A stretch of 9,076 nucleotides of DNA from a bacterium (GTDB lineage Bacteria; SZUA-182; DTGQ01). Each line of letters begins with the position of its first letter. Position 1 is the stretch's first letter. A program made the position numbers and the translations under genes. The notes under the pieces are model-generated. The model did not search any database and was not told the DNA's origin. It saw only the letters and a program-made list of their open reading frames with translations. Where the stretch lies: positions 1-9,076 of the forward strand of contig JAILZY010000121.1 of NCBI GenBank assembly GCA_023512255.1. Direction: 5' to 3'. Positions 1 to 5,773 of the stretch are shown here, in pieces.

Positions 1-57
1 ACTTTCTTCTCTCTTTATTTTCTCTCCTCCCCTTTATATTTTCAACATTATTTTTTC
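1..57. other. Pyrimidine-rich intergenic edge with a possible ribosome binding site for an off-window gene
   Basis: This stretch has no coding frame that I can support. Read on the minus strand it is purine-rich and contains GGGGAGGAG (24-32), which resembles a strong Shine-Dalgarno sequence, but no start codon follows before the window ends. A minus-strand gene may begin just outside. The sequence TTTTCAACAT occurs twice (39-48 and 53-62), a 14-bp-period duplication typical of the intergenic DNA here. Confidence 0.3.
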
Positions 58-74
58 AACATGGGGAACATCTG
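58..74 (-). repeat. 17-bp inverted repeat, left copy
   Basis: The 17 bases AACATGGGGAACATCTG are exactly the reverse complement of 9001-9017 at the other end of the window. Read outward on the minus strand this copy is CAGATGTTCCCCATGTT, giving ATG-TTC-CCC-ATG and then a stop after seven codons, so it is not the start of a long gene here. A GGAGGAG-like purine run follows downstream, as it does after the right copy. No transposase is visible. Confidence 0.6.
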
Positions 75-134
75 GGGCCGATCCCGATGATTGATTACTA
101 ATTTCGACCAGCTTATTGACCGGCAGCAGCAAGC

Positions 135-168
135 GATAAGGCCTTAAAAATGATAAGGCCTTAAAATC
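135..168. repeat. Two tandem 17-bp units with TAAGGCCTTA palindromes
   Basis: GATAAGGCCTTAAAA occurs at 135-149 and again at 152-166, a period of 17 bp. Each unit contains the 10-bp palindrome TAAGGCCTTA, so the two copies can also pair with each other as a 10-bp stem with a 7-nt loop. It lies downstream of the SPOR gene stop and may mark the 3' end of that transcript, but no clear U-run follows on the minus strand, so I do not call it a terminator. Confidence 0.6.
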
Positions 169-184
169 TGCTAATTAATTACTC

Positions 185-754
185 TCATTGCTGACCAGCA
201 GCAATGATAAACCCCTGAAATCCGGCCTTTTCACTCAATTCACGGAGCTGCCTCTCAGCCTCTTTCCGGTCAGAGAACCAGCCGATCCTGACCCGATACC
301 AGGGTTGAGAGGCGCTACCTTCGGCCTCCTCTTTGCTCAAGTAAGCTGAATACCCCCTAGCCTTTAACCATCGAATCACCCGCTCAGCCTCATCCTCCAT
401 CCTGAGGGCTGCAACCTGAACCATATACCTTTTACAGCCGCAAGATGGGGAGGCAACCTTCAAGCTCGCTGAGGATATCCTGCCAGCTCGGCCTACCCCG
501 CTCCCTTTTCGATCCGGCAGCGTGTGGAAAAAGGTAAACTGATCCTGACTCTTTTCAAGCTTGATTTGAAATTCTAGCTCCTTGACACTATCCTGAATGC
601 TCAATTTTTCTCTAAGCAAAATTACTGCCGCAAGCGCGGCCAGGGAAATAAACAGCAGACCCACCAGCCCCAAAATATGCCCTGTAGCCAAAAAAGCCTG
701 GCTTTCAGACCAAGCTTGTCCCCCACTCCTGACAAAAATCTTCTGCTTCTCCAT
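185..754 (-). CDS. SPOR-domain single-pass membrane protein
   Basis: Predicted 189-residue inner-membrane protein with a periplasmic peptidoglycan-binding SPOR domain. Visible layout: a short cytoplasmic N-terminus, one hydrophobic membrane segment at about residues 27-47, a charged linker at about 48-106 containing FTFFHTLPD (73-81), and a C-terminal SPOR domain at about 107-188 that starts KRYMVQVAALR and includes WYRVRIGWF. In known SPOR proteins this fold binds glycan strands stripped of stem peptides, often at the division septum. The family and topology are well supported; the exact role is not. The ATG at 754 is preceded by GAGAGGT (763-769) with an 8-nt spacer, a good ribosome binding site that also lies within a local duplication. 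It sits 77 bp downstream of argS on the same strand and is probably co-transcribed with it. No recognised gene symbol. Confidence 0.9.
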   Translation of the reverse strand: MEKQKIFVRSGGQAWSESQAFLATGHILGLVGLLFISLAALAAVILLREKLSIQDSVKELEFQIKLEKSQDQFTFFHTLPDRKGSGVGRAGRISSASLKVASPSCGCKRYMVQVAALRMEDEAERVIRWLKARGYSAYLSKEEAEGSASQPWYRVRIGWFSDRKEAERQLRELSEKAGFQGFIIAAGQQ

Positions 755-787
755 AACTTCTTACCTCTCGAACTTCTTTACCTCTCG
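755..787. repeat. Tandem duplication that doubles the SPOR gene ribosome binding site
   Basis: The unit AACTTCTTACCTCTCG (755-770) is followed directly by a 17-base copy with one extra T (771-787). On the minus strand each copy carries GAGAGGT, so the SPOR gene has two Shine-Dalgarno sequences in tandem. The proximal one is at the usual distance from the ATG. Confidence 0.75.
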
Positions 788-801
788 AATCGCTCTCATA
801 A

Positions 802-838
802 ATTACTACATCAATTACTACATCGCCATTACTACATC
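802..838. repeat. Three short repeats over the argS stop codon
   Basis: ATTACTACATC occurs at 802-812, 814-824 and 828-838. The second and third copies are extended by GCC. On the minus strand each unit reads GATGTAGTAAT, and the copy at 828-838 contains the argS stop codon TAG, so the stop region itself appears to have been duplicated. Together with 755-787 this means nearly all of the argS-SPOR gap is made of short duplications. Confidence 0.7.
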
Positions 839-2496
839 GCCGCCGGCGTGGATATCCCCAAAAGCGTCAGACCATCAGCAATAATGGCCTGAGTGGCCGA
901 GGCAAGAGCAAGGCGGGCAGATGAAAGATCACCATCTTCGGAAATTATCCGATAAAGGTTATAGTATTTATGAAATAGCGTGGCCAGCTCGATTAAATAG
1001 AAAGTAAGCCGATGAGGCTCAAGAGATTCGGCAACCTCGATCAGAACCTGCGGATAGAGGGAGAGCTTCTGAATCAATTGAATCTCTTCCTGATTGCGAA
1101 GCAGGGACAGGTCTGGATCAGGCAGGTGAAGCTGCCTTTTTTCAACCTCTCGAAAAATACTGCACAGGCGAGCATGCGCATATTGGGTATAGTAGACCGG
1201 ATTCTCACTCGATTGCTTTTTAGCCAACTCAAGATCAAAATCAAGATGCGTATCAAACCTGCGCAACAGAAAGAAAAACCTGGCGGCATCCACACCGACC
1301 TCCTCGATGACCTCCGAAAGCGTGGTAAAGGTGGCTTTTCTGGTAGACATATTGACTGGAGTGTCACCACGCATCAGTCTGACCAACTGAACCAGGAGAA
1401 TCGATACCCTCTCCTCAGACACCGAAAATGCCCTAGCCACCGCCCGTATCCGGTTAACATAGCCGTGATGGTCTGCACCCCAGATATCAATCAGCCGAGC
1501 ATATCTTCTCTGGAACTTATTACGATGATAGGCAATGTCAGAGGCATAGTAGGTTGGCTCTCCGTTTGAGCGAACAACTACCCGATCCTTTTCATCCCCT
1601 ACCTCAGAGGTCTTCATCCACAGAGCACCATCTTGCTCGTAAATCCACCCCTTTTTCTGAAGATAGCGAATGGCTCTTTCCACTGCTCGGCTCTCATAGA
1701 GGCTTTTCTCACTAAACCATTGATCGAATTGAATCCGAAAAAGAGTCAAATCAGCCTTAATCTGGTGCAAAATTACATCGGCTGCAATTTTCGTAAGAAG
1801 AGAAATCGCCTCCTTCTCCGGCATCGACAGAATGCTGTCTCCCCTCTCCTTAATAAGGTCACGGGCAATATCCCGAATATATTCCCCCTGATAGCCATCC
1901 TCAGGGAAAGGCACATCCCTGCCCAGCTCCTGGCAGTAGCGTAAAAAGACCGATCTGCCCAAAATATCCATCTGCCTTCCGGCATCATTGATGTAATACT
2001 CTCTGGTTACTCGATAGCCGACCTTTTCAAGAATTCGGGCTAGGCTGTCTCCAACTACCGCACATCGGCCGTGCCCAACATGGAGAGGCCCGGTCGGATT
2101 GGCGCTAACGAATTCAATATTCACCTTCCTCCCTCTGCCTACTGCCGGTGAACAAAACTCTTTCGGTTGAGCCAAAATCTGCCGCAAAACCTTATGCCAA
2201 AACCGTGGTTTGAGGAACAGATTTATAAACCCGCTCCCAGCAATCTCGACTCTGTCTACGTCATTTGGCCAAGCTGGAATATTCTCAATAATGATCTCGG
2301 CTAGCTTCCTGGGAGGCATTTTGGCTATCGGAGCAAGCACAAAGGCGATATTCGTGGTTAGATCGCCGAATTTTTTCTCTTTCGGAATTTCAAAGTAAAC
2401 CTTAAGGGAGGAAGAATAAGCCTCCGATGTGATCAACCCCTTTTCAACTGAAGACTTAACACCTGCTAAGATAGATTTAGATAAGATTTTTTTCAT
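832..2496 (-). CDS. argS: Arginyl-tRNA synthetase
   Basis: Class I aminoacyl-tRNA synthetase that charges tRNA-Arg with arginine using ATP, in the cytoplasm. From the ATG at 2496 the protein is 554 residues, normal for the family. Visible parts: an N-terminal tRNA-recognition domain with FGDLTTNIAFVLAP (about 43-56), NPTGPLHVGHGR with the HIGH-type motif HVGH (about 139-142), WGADHHGYV (about 339-347), NMSTR in the KMSKS position (about 382-386), and a C-terminal DALR anticodon-binding domain with YAHAR (about 439-443). The first lysine of KMSKS is Asn here; this motif is known to be degenerate in ArgRS. The start is uncertain. An in-frame GTG at 2523 and TTG at 2514 would extend it by 9 or 6 residues; AAGGAG (2523-2528) is 8 nt before the TTG, but both starts lie in a hairpin. 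MKKILSKS at 2496 looks like a natural N-terminus but lacks a clear ribosome binding site. Confidence 0.97.
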   Translation of the reverse strand: MKKILSKSILAGVKSSVEKGLITSEAYSSSLKVYFEIPKEKKFGDLTTNIAFVLAPIAKMPPRKLAEIIIENIPAWPNDVDRVEIAGSGFINLFLKPRFWHKVLRQILAQPKEFCSPAVGRGRKVNIEFVSANPTGPLHVGHGRCAVVGDSLARILEKVGYRVTREYYINDAGRQMDILGRSVFLRYCQELGRDVPFPEDGYQGEYIRDIARDLIKERGDSILSMPEKEAISLLTKIAADVILHQIKADLTLFRIQFDQWFSEKSLYESRAVERAIRYLQKKGWIYEQDGALWMKTSEVGDEKDRVVVRSNGEPTYYASDIAYHRNKFQRRYARLIDIWGADHHGYVNRIRAVARAFSVSEERVSILLVQLVRLMRGDTPVNMSTRKATFTTLSEVIEEVGVDAARFFFLLRRFDTHLDFDLELAKKQSSENPVYYTQYAHARLCSIFREVEKRQLHLPDPDLSLLRNQEEIQLIQKLSLYPQVLIEVAESLEPHRLTFYLIELATLFHKYYNLYRIISEDGDLSSARLALASATQAIIADGLTLLGISTPAAM

Positions 2497-2512
2497 TGTT
2501 GATAAGGTGCGC

Positions 2513-2549
2513 AAAAAGGGCACTCCTTAAACTGCTGGAAGTGCCCTTT
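2513..2549 (-). terminator. Intrinsic terminator or attenuator hairpin just before argS
   Basis: On the minus strand AAAGGGCACT (2549-2540) pairs with AGTGCCCTTT (2524-2515) around a 15-nt loop, followed by a run of five T ending at 2513. It could end the rpsA transcript, 112 nt after the rpsA stop. However, it finishes only 16 nt before the argS ATG, so argS RNA must read through it unless a promoter lies inside the hairpin. The loop and 3' arm also contain AAGGAG (2528-2523), so the hairpin could affect ribosome access as well. Confidence 0.7.
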
Positions 2550-2580
2550 ATTGATTATGGAATGTTCACAAACTGACAGG

Positions 2581-2631
2581 TTATCGCCTTAAGCCACACA
2601 ACACGGAAAAGCGTATAAGCGGAAAAGGCAT
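2581..2631 (-). CDS. Possible arginine leader peptide upstream of argS
   Basis: A 16-codon frame, MPFPLIRFSVLCGLRR, runs from ATG (2631-2629) to TAA (2583-2581). It has Arg at position 7 (CGC) and tandem Arg at 15-16 (AGG CGA) immediately before the stop. It lies between rpsA and the terminator-like hairpin that precedes argS, with 31 nt between its stop and the hairpin. TGCCTTTT at its start (2630-2623) could pair with AAAGGGCA (2549-2542), the 5' arm of the hairpin, through eight pairs including one G-U, and so act as an antiterminator. Against it: no convincing Shine-Dalgarno sequence precedes the ATG, and so short a frame could occur by chance. Confidence 0.35.
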   Translation of the reverse strand: MPFPLIRFSVLCGLRR

Positions 2632-2661
2632 ATAGTAGCTGGCCAGATAACTTCACGGCTC

Positions 2662-4545
2662 TCAGGAGGATAAAGGCTCTTCTTTTTTCTCCTCTACCTG
2701 AGCAGGAGAGGGGGTTGAAGCCTCGCCTTCTGCCCCGCTGCCCTCGTCCTTACGCTGGCCTGCCTGCCGCTTCCGATACTCTTCTAGTGAAGCACTCTGA
2801 GCCGACTCCTCATACCCCTTGATGCTAAGGCCGATCTTTCTGGCTTCGACATCGGTCCGAATAACCTTAACCATAATCTCATCGCCCACTGACAGAACCT
2901 GCTTGGGATTGGTAATCGATTCATCTCCCATCTCACTTACGTGGATGAAACCATCAACCCCACCCTCAAGCTCTGCTACCGCGCCGGTATCGGTTAGCCG
3001 GATGATCTTGCAGGGGACAATGCTGCCCACCGGATACTTTTCCTCAACCTTTGACCAAGGATCGGGCTGCAATTGCTTGATACCTAGAGAAAGCCTCTCA
3101 TTCTGGGTATCTATACTCAAAATCACAGCCTCGATCTTTTCTCCCTTTTTCAAAACCTCCGAAGGATGCTTGATCCGCTGAGTCCATGAGATATCGGAAA
3201 TGTGGACCAAACCGTCGACCCCTTCCTCAAGCTCGACAAAAGCTCCAAAATCAGTAATATTACGTACCCGGCCTGTAATCTTCGATCCAACCTGGTACTT
3301 ACTTTCGATAATCAGCCAGGGATTGGGTTCGGTTTGCTTCATGCCCAGTGAGATCCGCTTATTCTCTTTATCAACATCCAAAACTATTACTTCGACAATT
3401 TCCCCGATGGCCACTACCCGGGAAGGATGGCGAATCTTCCTGGTCCAGGACATTTCAGAGACATGAATCAGCCCCTCGACCCCTTCCTCAAGCTCGACAA
3501 AAGCCCCATAATCAGTCAGACTGACTACTTTGCCGCGTACCCGGCTGCCGACCACGTACTTTTCATCCACTCGCTCCCAGGGATCAGGGGTTTTTTGCTT
3601 AAGGCCAAGAGAAATTCGCTCATTGGCTTGATCAAATTTCAAAACCATTACTTCTACTTCGTCACCGACCACAAATAGTTCTGAAGGATGACGCACCCTC
3701 CCCCAGGACATATCGGTTACGTGCAGTAGGCCATCGATTCCACCCAGATCAATAAAAGCTCCATATTCGGTGATATTCTTGACAATTCCCTTGACCAACT
3801 TGCCTTCTTCGATAGTTTCCAGGGCAACTTTTCTCTTTTTGTCCCTCTCCTCTTCAAGAAGCGCTCTGCGGGACAAGACAATATTGCCACGCTTTTTATT
3901 TAATTTAATGATCTTCATCTTCAGGACCTTACCGATCAAACTGTCAAGGTCCCTGATTGGCTTGATGTCAATCTGTGAGCCGGGCAAAAATCCAAGGATG
4001 CCGATATCGACCGTTAATCCGCCTTTGATCCTCTTGACGACTCTTCCTTCGATTGTCTCTCCATTTTCATAGATCTTCATCAGGTCATCCCAGATTTTGA
4101 TCTTATCAGCTTTCTCCTTGGATAAGACAATCAAATCATCACTGTCTTCCATAGTTTCTAGGAAGACATCTACTACATCACCAACCTTAACGTTCAGCTC
4201 TCCGCTCGGGGTCCGAAATTCTCTCAGAGGAATGGTTCCTTCAGACTTATACCCGATATCCACCAGAACCTCATCATCCATGATCCGGAGTATCGTCCCC
4301 TTGACCACCTCACCCTCTTCAATGTGCCGCAGACTCTCAGTATACAGCCGCTCAAGTTCTTCTTCCCCTAACGATTCTTCATCCTCCGCAAATTCCTCAT
4401 CCTCCGACTCGTTCTGAGGAGACAAGATGCGCTCATCTTCCTTTGAGCCCGCCTGCGTTTGCTGTGAATTGTGGCTGTTTTTCTTTTCCAAAATCATATC
4501 CTCCTCAGACAGAAGGACATCTTTTGGATCGCTGTTCATGGTCAT
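2662..4545 (-). CDS. rpsA: 30S ribosomal protein S1
   Basis: RNA-binding protein of the small ribosomal subunit that helps load mRNA, especially with structured or weak ribosome binding sites. The 627 residues hold six S1 (OB-fold) domains beginning at about residues 78, 162, 248, 333, 420 and 507. Domains 3-5 carry the most typical pattern (TEYGAFIDL, TDYGAFVEL, TDFGAFVEL followed by GLxHxSxxSW). Domains 1 and 2 are divergent, as usual for the ribosome-binding part of S1. The acidic N-terminal extension (about 1-75) and charged C-terminal tail (about 580-627, ending KKEEPLSS) make it longer than the ~557-residue E. coli protein. The ATG at 4545 is preceded by AGGGGG (4557-4562) with an 11-nt spacer; a second in-frame ATG lies at 4539. 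An out-of-frame ATG at 4552 is closer to that site. It lies downstream of cmk, a common bacterial pairing, but has its own promoter and structured leader. Confidence 0.97.
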   Translation of the reverse strand: MTMNSDPKDVLLSEEDMILEKKNSHNSQQTQAGSKEDERILSPQNESEDEEFAEDEESLGEEELERLYTESLRHIEEGEVVKGTILRIMDDEVLVDIGYKSEGTIPLREFRTPSGELNVKVGDVVDVFLETMEDSDDLIVLSKEKADKIKIWDDLMKIYENGETIEGRVVKRIKGGLTVDIGILGFLPGSQIDIKPIRDLDSLIGKVLKMKIIKLNKKRGNIVLSRRALLEEERDKKRKVALETIEEGKLVKGIVKNITEYGAFIDLGGIDGLLHVTDMSWGRVRHPSELFVVGDEVEVMVLKFDQANERISLGLKQKTPDPWERVDEKYVVGSRVRGKVVSLTDYGAFVELEEGVEGLIHVSEMSWTRKIRHPSRVVAIGEIVEVIVLDVDKENKRISLGMKQTEPNPWLIIESKYQVGSKITGRVRNITDFGAFVELEEGVDGLVHISDISWTQRIKHPSEVLKKGEKIEAVILSIDTQNERLSLGIKQLQPDPWSKVEEKYPVGSIVPCKIIRLTDTGAVAELEGGVDGFIHVSEMGDESITNPKQVLSVGDEIMVKVIRTDVEARKIGLSIKGYEESAQSASLEEYRKRQAGQRKDEGSGAEGEASTPSPAQVEEKKEEPLSS

Positions 4546-4575
4546 TATCCATTAAACCCCCTAAAATATATAATG

Positions 4576-4620
4576 AATCAGAGCATAACACTCTGATTGT
4601 ACGCTTTTTAAAAAGCGTAC
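4576..4620 (-). promoter_or_regulatory. Two adjacent inverted repeats in the rpsA leader
   Basis: A perfect 22-bp palindrome (4599-4620) consists of GTACGCTTTTT and its complement. Directly next to it AATCAGAG (4576-4583) and CTCTGATT (4591-4598) form an 8-bp stem with a 7-nt loop. On the minus strand both fall in the predicted rpsA 5' leader, and the palindrome begins about where transcription should start. It could be a protein operator overlapping +1 or a 5' RNA hairpin. Known S1 genes repress their own translation through structured leaders, so autoregulation is a reasonable guess, but this structure is not one I recognise. Confidence 0.6.
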
Positions 4621-4625
4621 GTTTA

Positions 4626-4654
4626 AGTATATCACACCTTCGCTCCACTCACAA
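4626..4654 (-). promoter_or_regulatory. rpsA promoter, sigma-70 type
   Basis: On the minus strand TTGTGA (4654-4649) and TATACT (4631-4626) are separated by 17 nt, a good match to the housekeeping consensus. Transcription would start near 4619-4620, giving a leader of about 75 nt before the rpsA ATG. Confidence 0.65.
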
Positions 4655-4802
4655 GGAAATAATCTCACCCAAAAGGGCAATCGCACGAAAATCTACCAGT
4701 ATCCAAAGATATCAAATACTTATGCGGATTAATCATTAATTTAATTTTGCAGGCTAGCTCTCTAACATCTTGATATTATTGGCTAACCAATTTATCAGGC
4801 AA

Positions 4803-4826
4803 TTTTCTCTTGCATTTTCTCTTGCA
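4803..4826. repeat. 12-bp tandem duplication
   Basis: TTTTCTCTTGCA is present twice head to tail (4803-4814 and 4815-4826) just downstream of the cmk stop. It looks like a replication-slippage duplication; no function is evident. Confidence 0.75.
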
Positions 4827-4847
4827 ATCGCCCTATCTCAGGGGCAA

Positions 4848-5555
4848 TCAGATACCAATTTCCCTAACCATGATCTCTACTACTTCCTCAATCCCTCGGT
4901 GAGTCGAATCAATGACAATGGCATCCTCGGATTTAACCAGTGGGGCAAGCTGCCGGCTCTGATCATTCCGATCCCGGGCCGCTAAATCAGCCATAACTTC
5001 CTGAAAGCTTACCTCCATACCCTTCTGTCTCAGCTCCTCAAAGCGGCGACGAGCACGCTCCTCTAAGCTAGCGTCAAGAAAAAATTTTTTGTCCGCCTCA
5101 GGGAAGACAAAACTCCCAATATCCCGACCATCCATAACCACAGCTCCCTGCCGGCCAATTTGCCGCTGAATCTCGACCATAGCCAGTCTTACCCCAGGGA
5201 GAGCCGAAATCTTGGAAGCCATCATCCCAACCTGCTGAGTCCTGATCATAGAGGTAACATCCTCGCTGTTCCACAAGATTCGCAAATGCCCCCCCCCCTC
5301 CTTCCCCTGCTTACCTTCGCCAAAAACATTTTGCAGGGAAATAGTATTTCGGTGAAGGAGATCGGTCAATGATACCTCGTCATCCTCGGCGATGCCAGCC
5401 TGCATTGCCTTCAAAGCCAGCGCCCGGTACATGGCCCCAGTGTCGATGTAGGTATAATGGTATCTTCTGGCCAATATCTTCCCCACCGTGCTTTTGCCAG
5501 CAGCCGAAGGGCCATCAATAGCAATGATCAATCCTTTTTTGGCCATCTGTCCCAC
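4848..5555 (-). CDS. cmk: Cytidylate kinase
   Basis: Cytoplasmic NMP kinase that converts CMP or dCMP plus ATP to the diphosphate, feeding CTP and dCTP pools. The 235 residues show the P-loop GPSAAGKS (15-22), YIDTGAMYRA (36-45), NSEDVTSMIRT (96-106, where most relatives have NGEDV), GRDIG (143-147) and the lid RDRNDQSRQLAPL (194-206). A Gly/Lys-rich stretch at about 79-91 (GEGKQGKEGGGH) includes three GGG codons from a ten-G run. The start is either GTG at 5555, with AGGA spaced 7 nt upstream, or ATG at 5546, giving MAKKGLIIAIDGP, which resembles the usual family start. The spacing favours GTG; the choice is uncertain. It has its own promoter upstream and lies 302 bp before rpsA, the classic downstream partner of cmk. 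Confidence 0.96.
   Translation of the reverse strand: MGQMAKKGLIIAIDGPSAAGKSTVGKILARRYHYTYIDTGAMYRALALKAMQAGIAEDDEVSLTDLLHRNTISLQNVFGEGKQGKEGGGHLRILWNSEDVTSMIRTQQVGMMASKISALPGVRLAMVEIQRQIGRQGAVVMDGRDIGSFVFPEADKKFFLDASLEERARRRFEELRQKGMEVSFQEVMADLAARDRNDQSRQLAPLVKSEDAIVIDSTHRGIEEVVEIMVREIGI
5289..5298 (-). repeat. Ten-G homopolymer inside cmk
   Basis: Ten consecutive C on the plus strand read as G10 in the cmk coding strand, spanning Glu86 and Gly87-89. The frame is conserved on both sides, so this count gives an intact kinase. Such tracts are prone to slippage and to base-calling error. Confidence 0.9.
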
Positions 5556-5630
5556 TTGCTTATCCTGACTTTTTCTGGATATTTCTATATACTGGATAGA
5601 TATTTTATATACATTTTATAGAAAGTTTTT

Positions 5631-5660
5631 ATTTTATCAAGCTTAGTAGTAAACTGTCAA
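5631..5660 (-). promoter_or_regulatory. cmk promoter, sigma-70 type
   Basis: On the minus strand a perfect TTGACA (5660-5655) is followed after 18 nt by TAAAAT (5636-5631), a five-of-six match to the -10 consensus. Transcription would begin near 5624, about 70 nt before the cmk start. It lies just past the hairpin that ends the upstream repeat-protein gene. Confidence 0.6.
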
Positions 5661-5686
5661 CCAGTTTTCCAGCCCTAAAATCCGAG

Positions 5687-5721
5687 AGGGGAGTGAATCG
5701 AGCAGATTCACTCCCCTTTTT
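5687..5721. terminator. Strong hairpin after the repeat-protein gene
   Basis: AGGGGAGTGAATC (5687-5699) and GATTCACTCCCCT (5705-5717) form a perfect 13-bp stem with a 5-nt loop. It lies 56 nt downstream of the repeat-protein stop. The T-run is best on the plus strand (TTTTT, 5717-5721). On the minus strand the stem is followed only by CTCGGATTTTAGG. It probably ends the minus-strand transcript and blocks plus-strand antisense transcription. Confidence 0.7.
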
Positions 5722-5773
5722 CTGGAGGAGAGCAGCAAGTGGGATAAAAACTTTCTTGGATACCTCGTAAGAA

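Larger units (their letters stand above)
4546..4847. other. cmk-rpsA intergenic region
   Basis: This 302-bp stretch has no gene that I can support. Its rpsA-proximal part holds the rpsA promoter and leader structures annotated separately. The part nearer cmk (about 4660-4847) is AT-rich, contains a 12-bp tandem duplication (4803-4826) and shows no convincing terminator after cmk, so some cmk transcripts may continue into rpsA. Confidence 0.6.

Noticed and set aside
1012-1988. Alternative frames on both strands across argS
   Set aside because: They overlap unmistakable ArgS motifs on the minus strand and have no recognisable domains of their own.
2524-2661. T-box riboswitch upstream of argS
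   Set aside because: No T-box sequence (AGGGTGGNACC-like), no antiterminator bulge and too short a leader. Only the terminator-like hairpin is present.
2819-4417. Plus-strand open frames opposite rpsA
   Set aside because: Ser/Thr-rich translations mirroring the acidic codons of S1; no family resemblance and no start signals. The minus-strand S1 domains explain the sequence fully.
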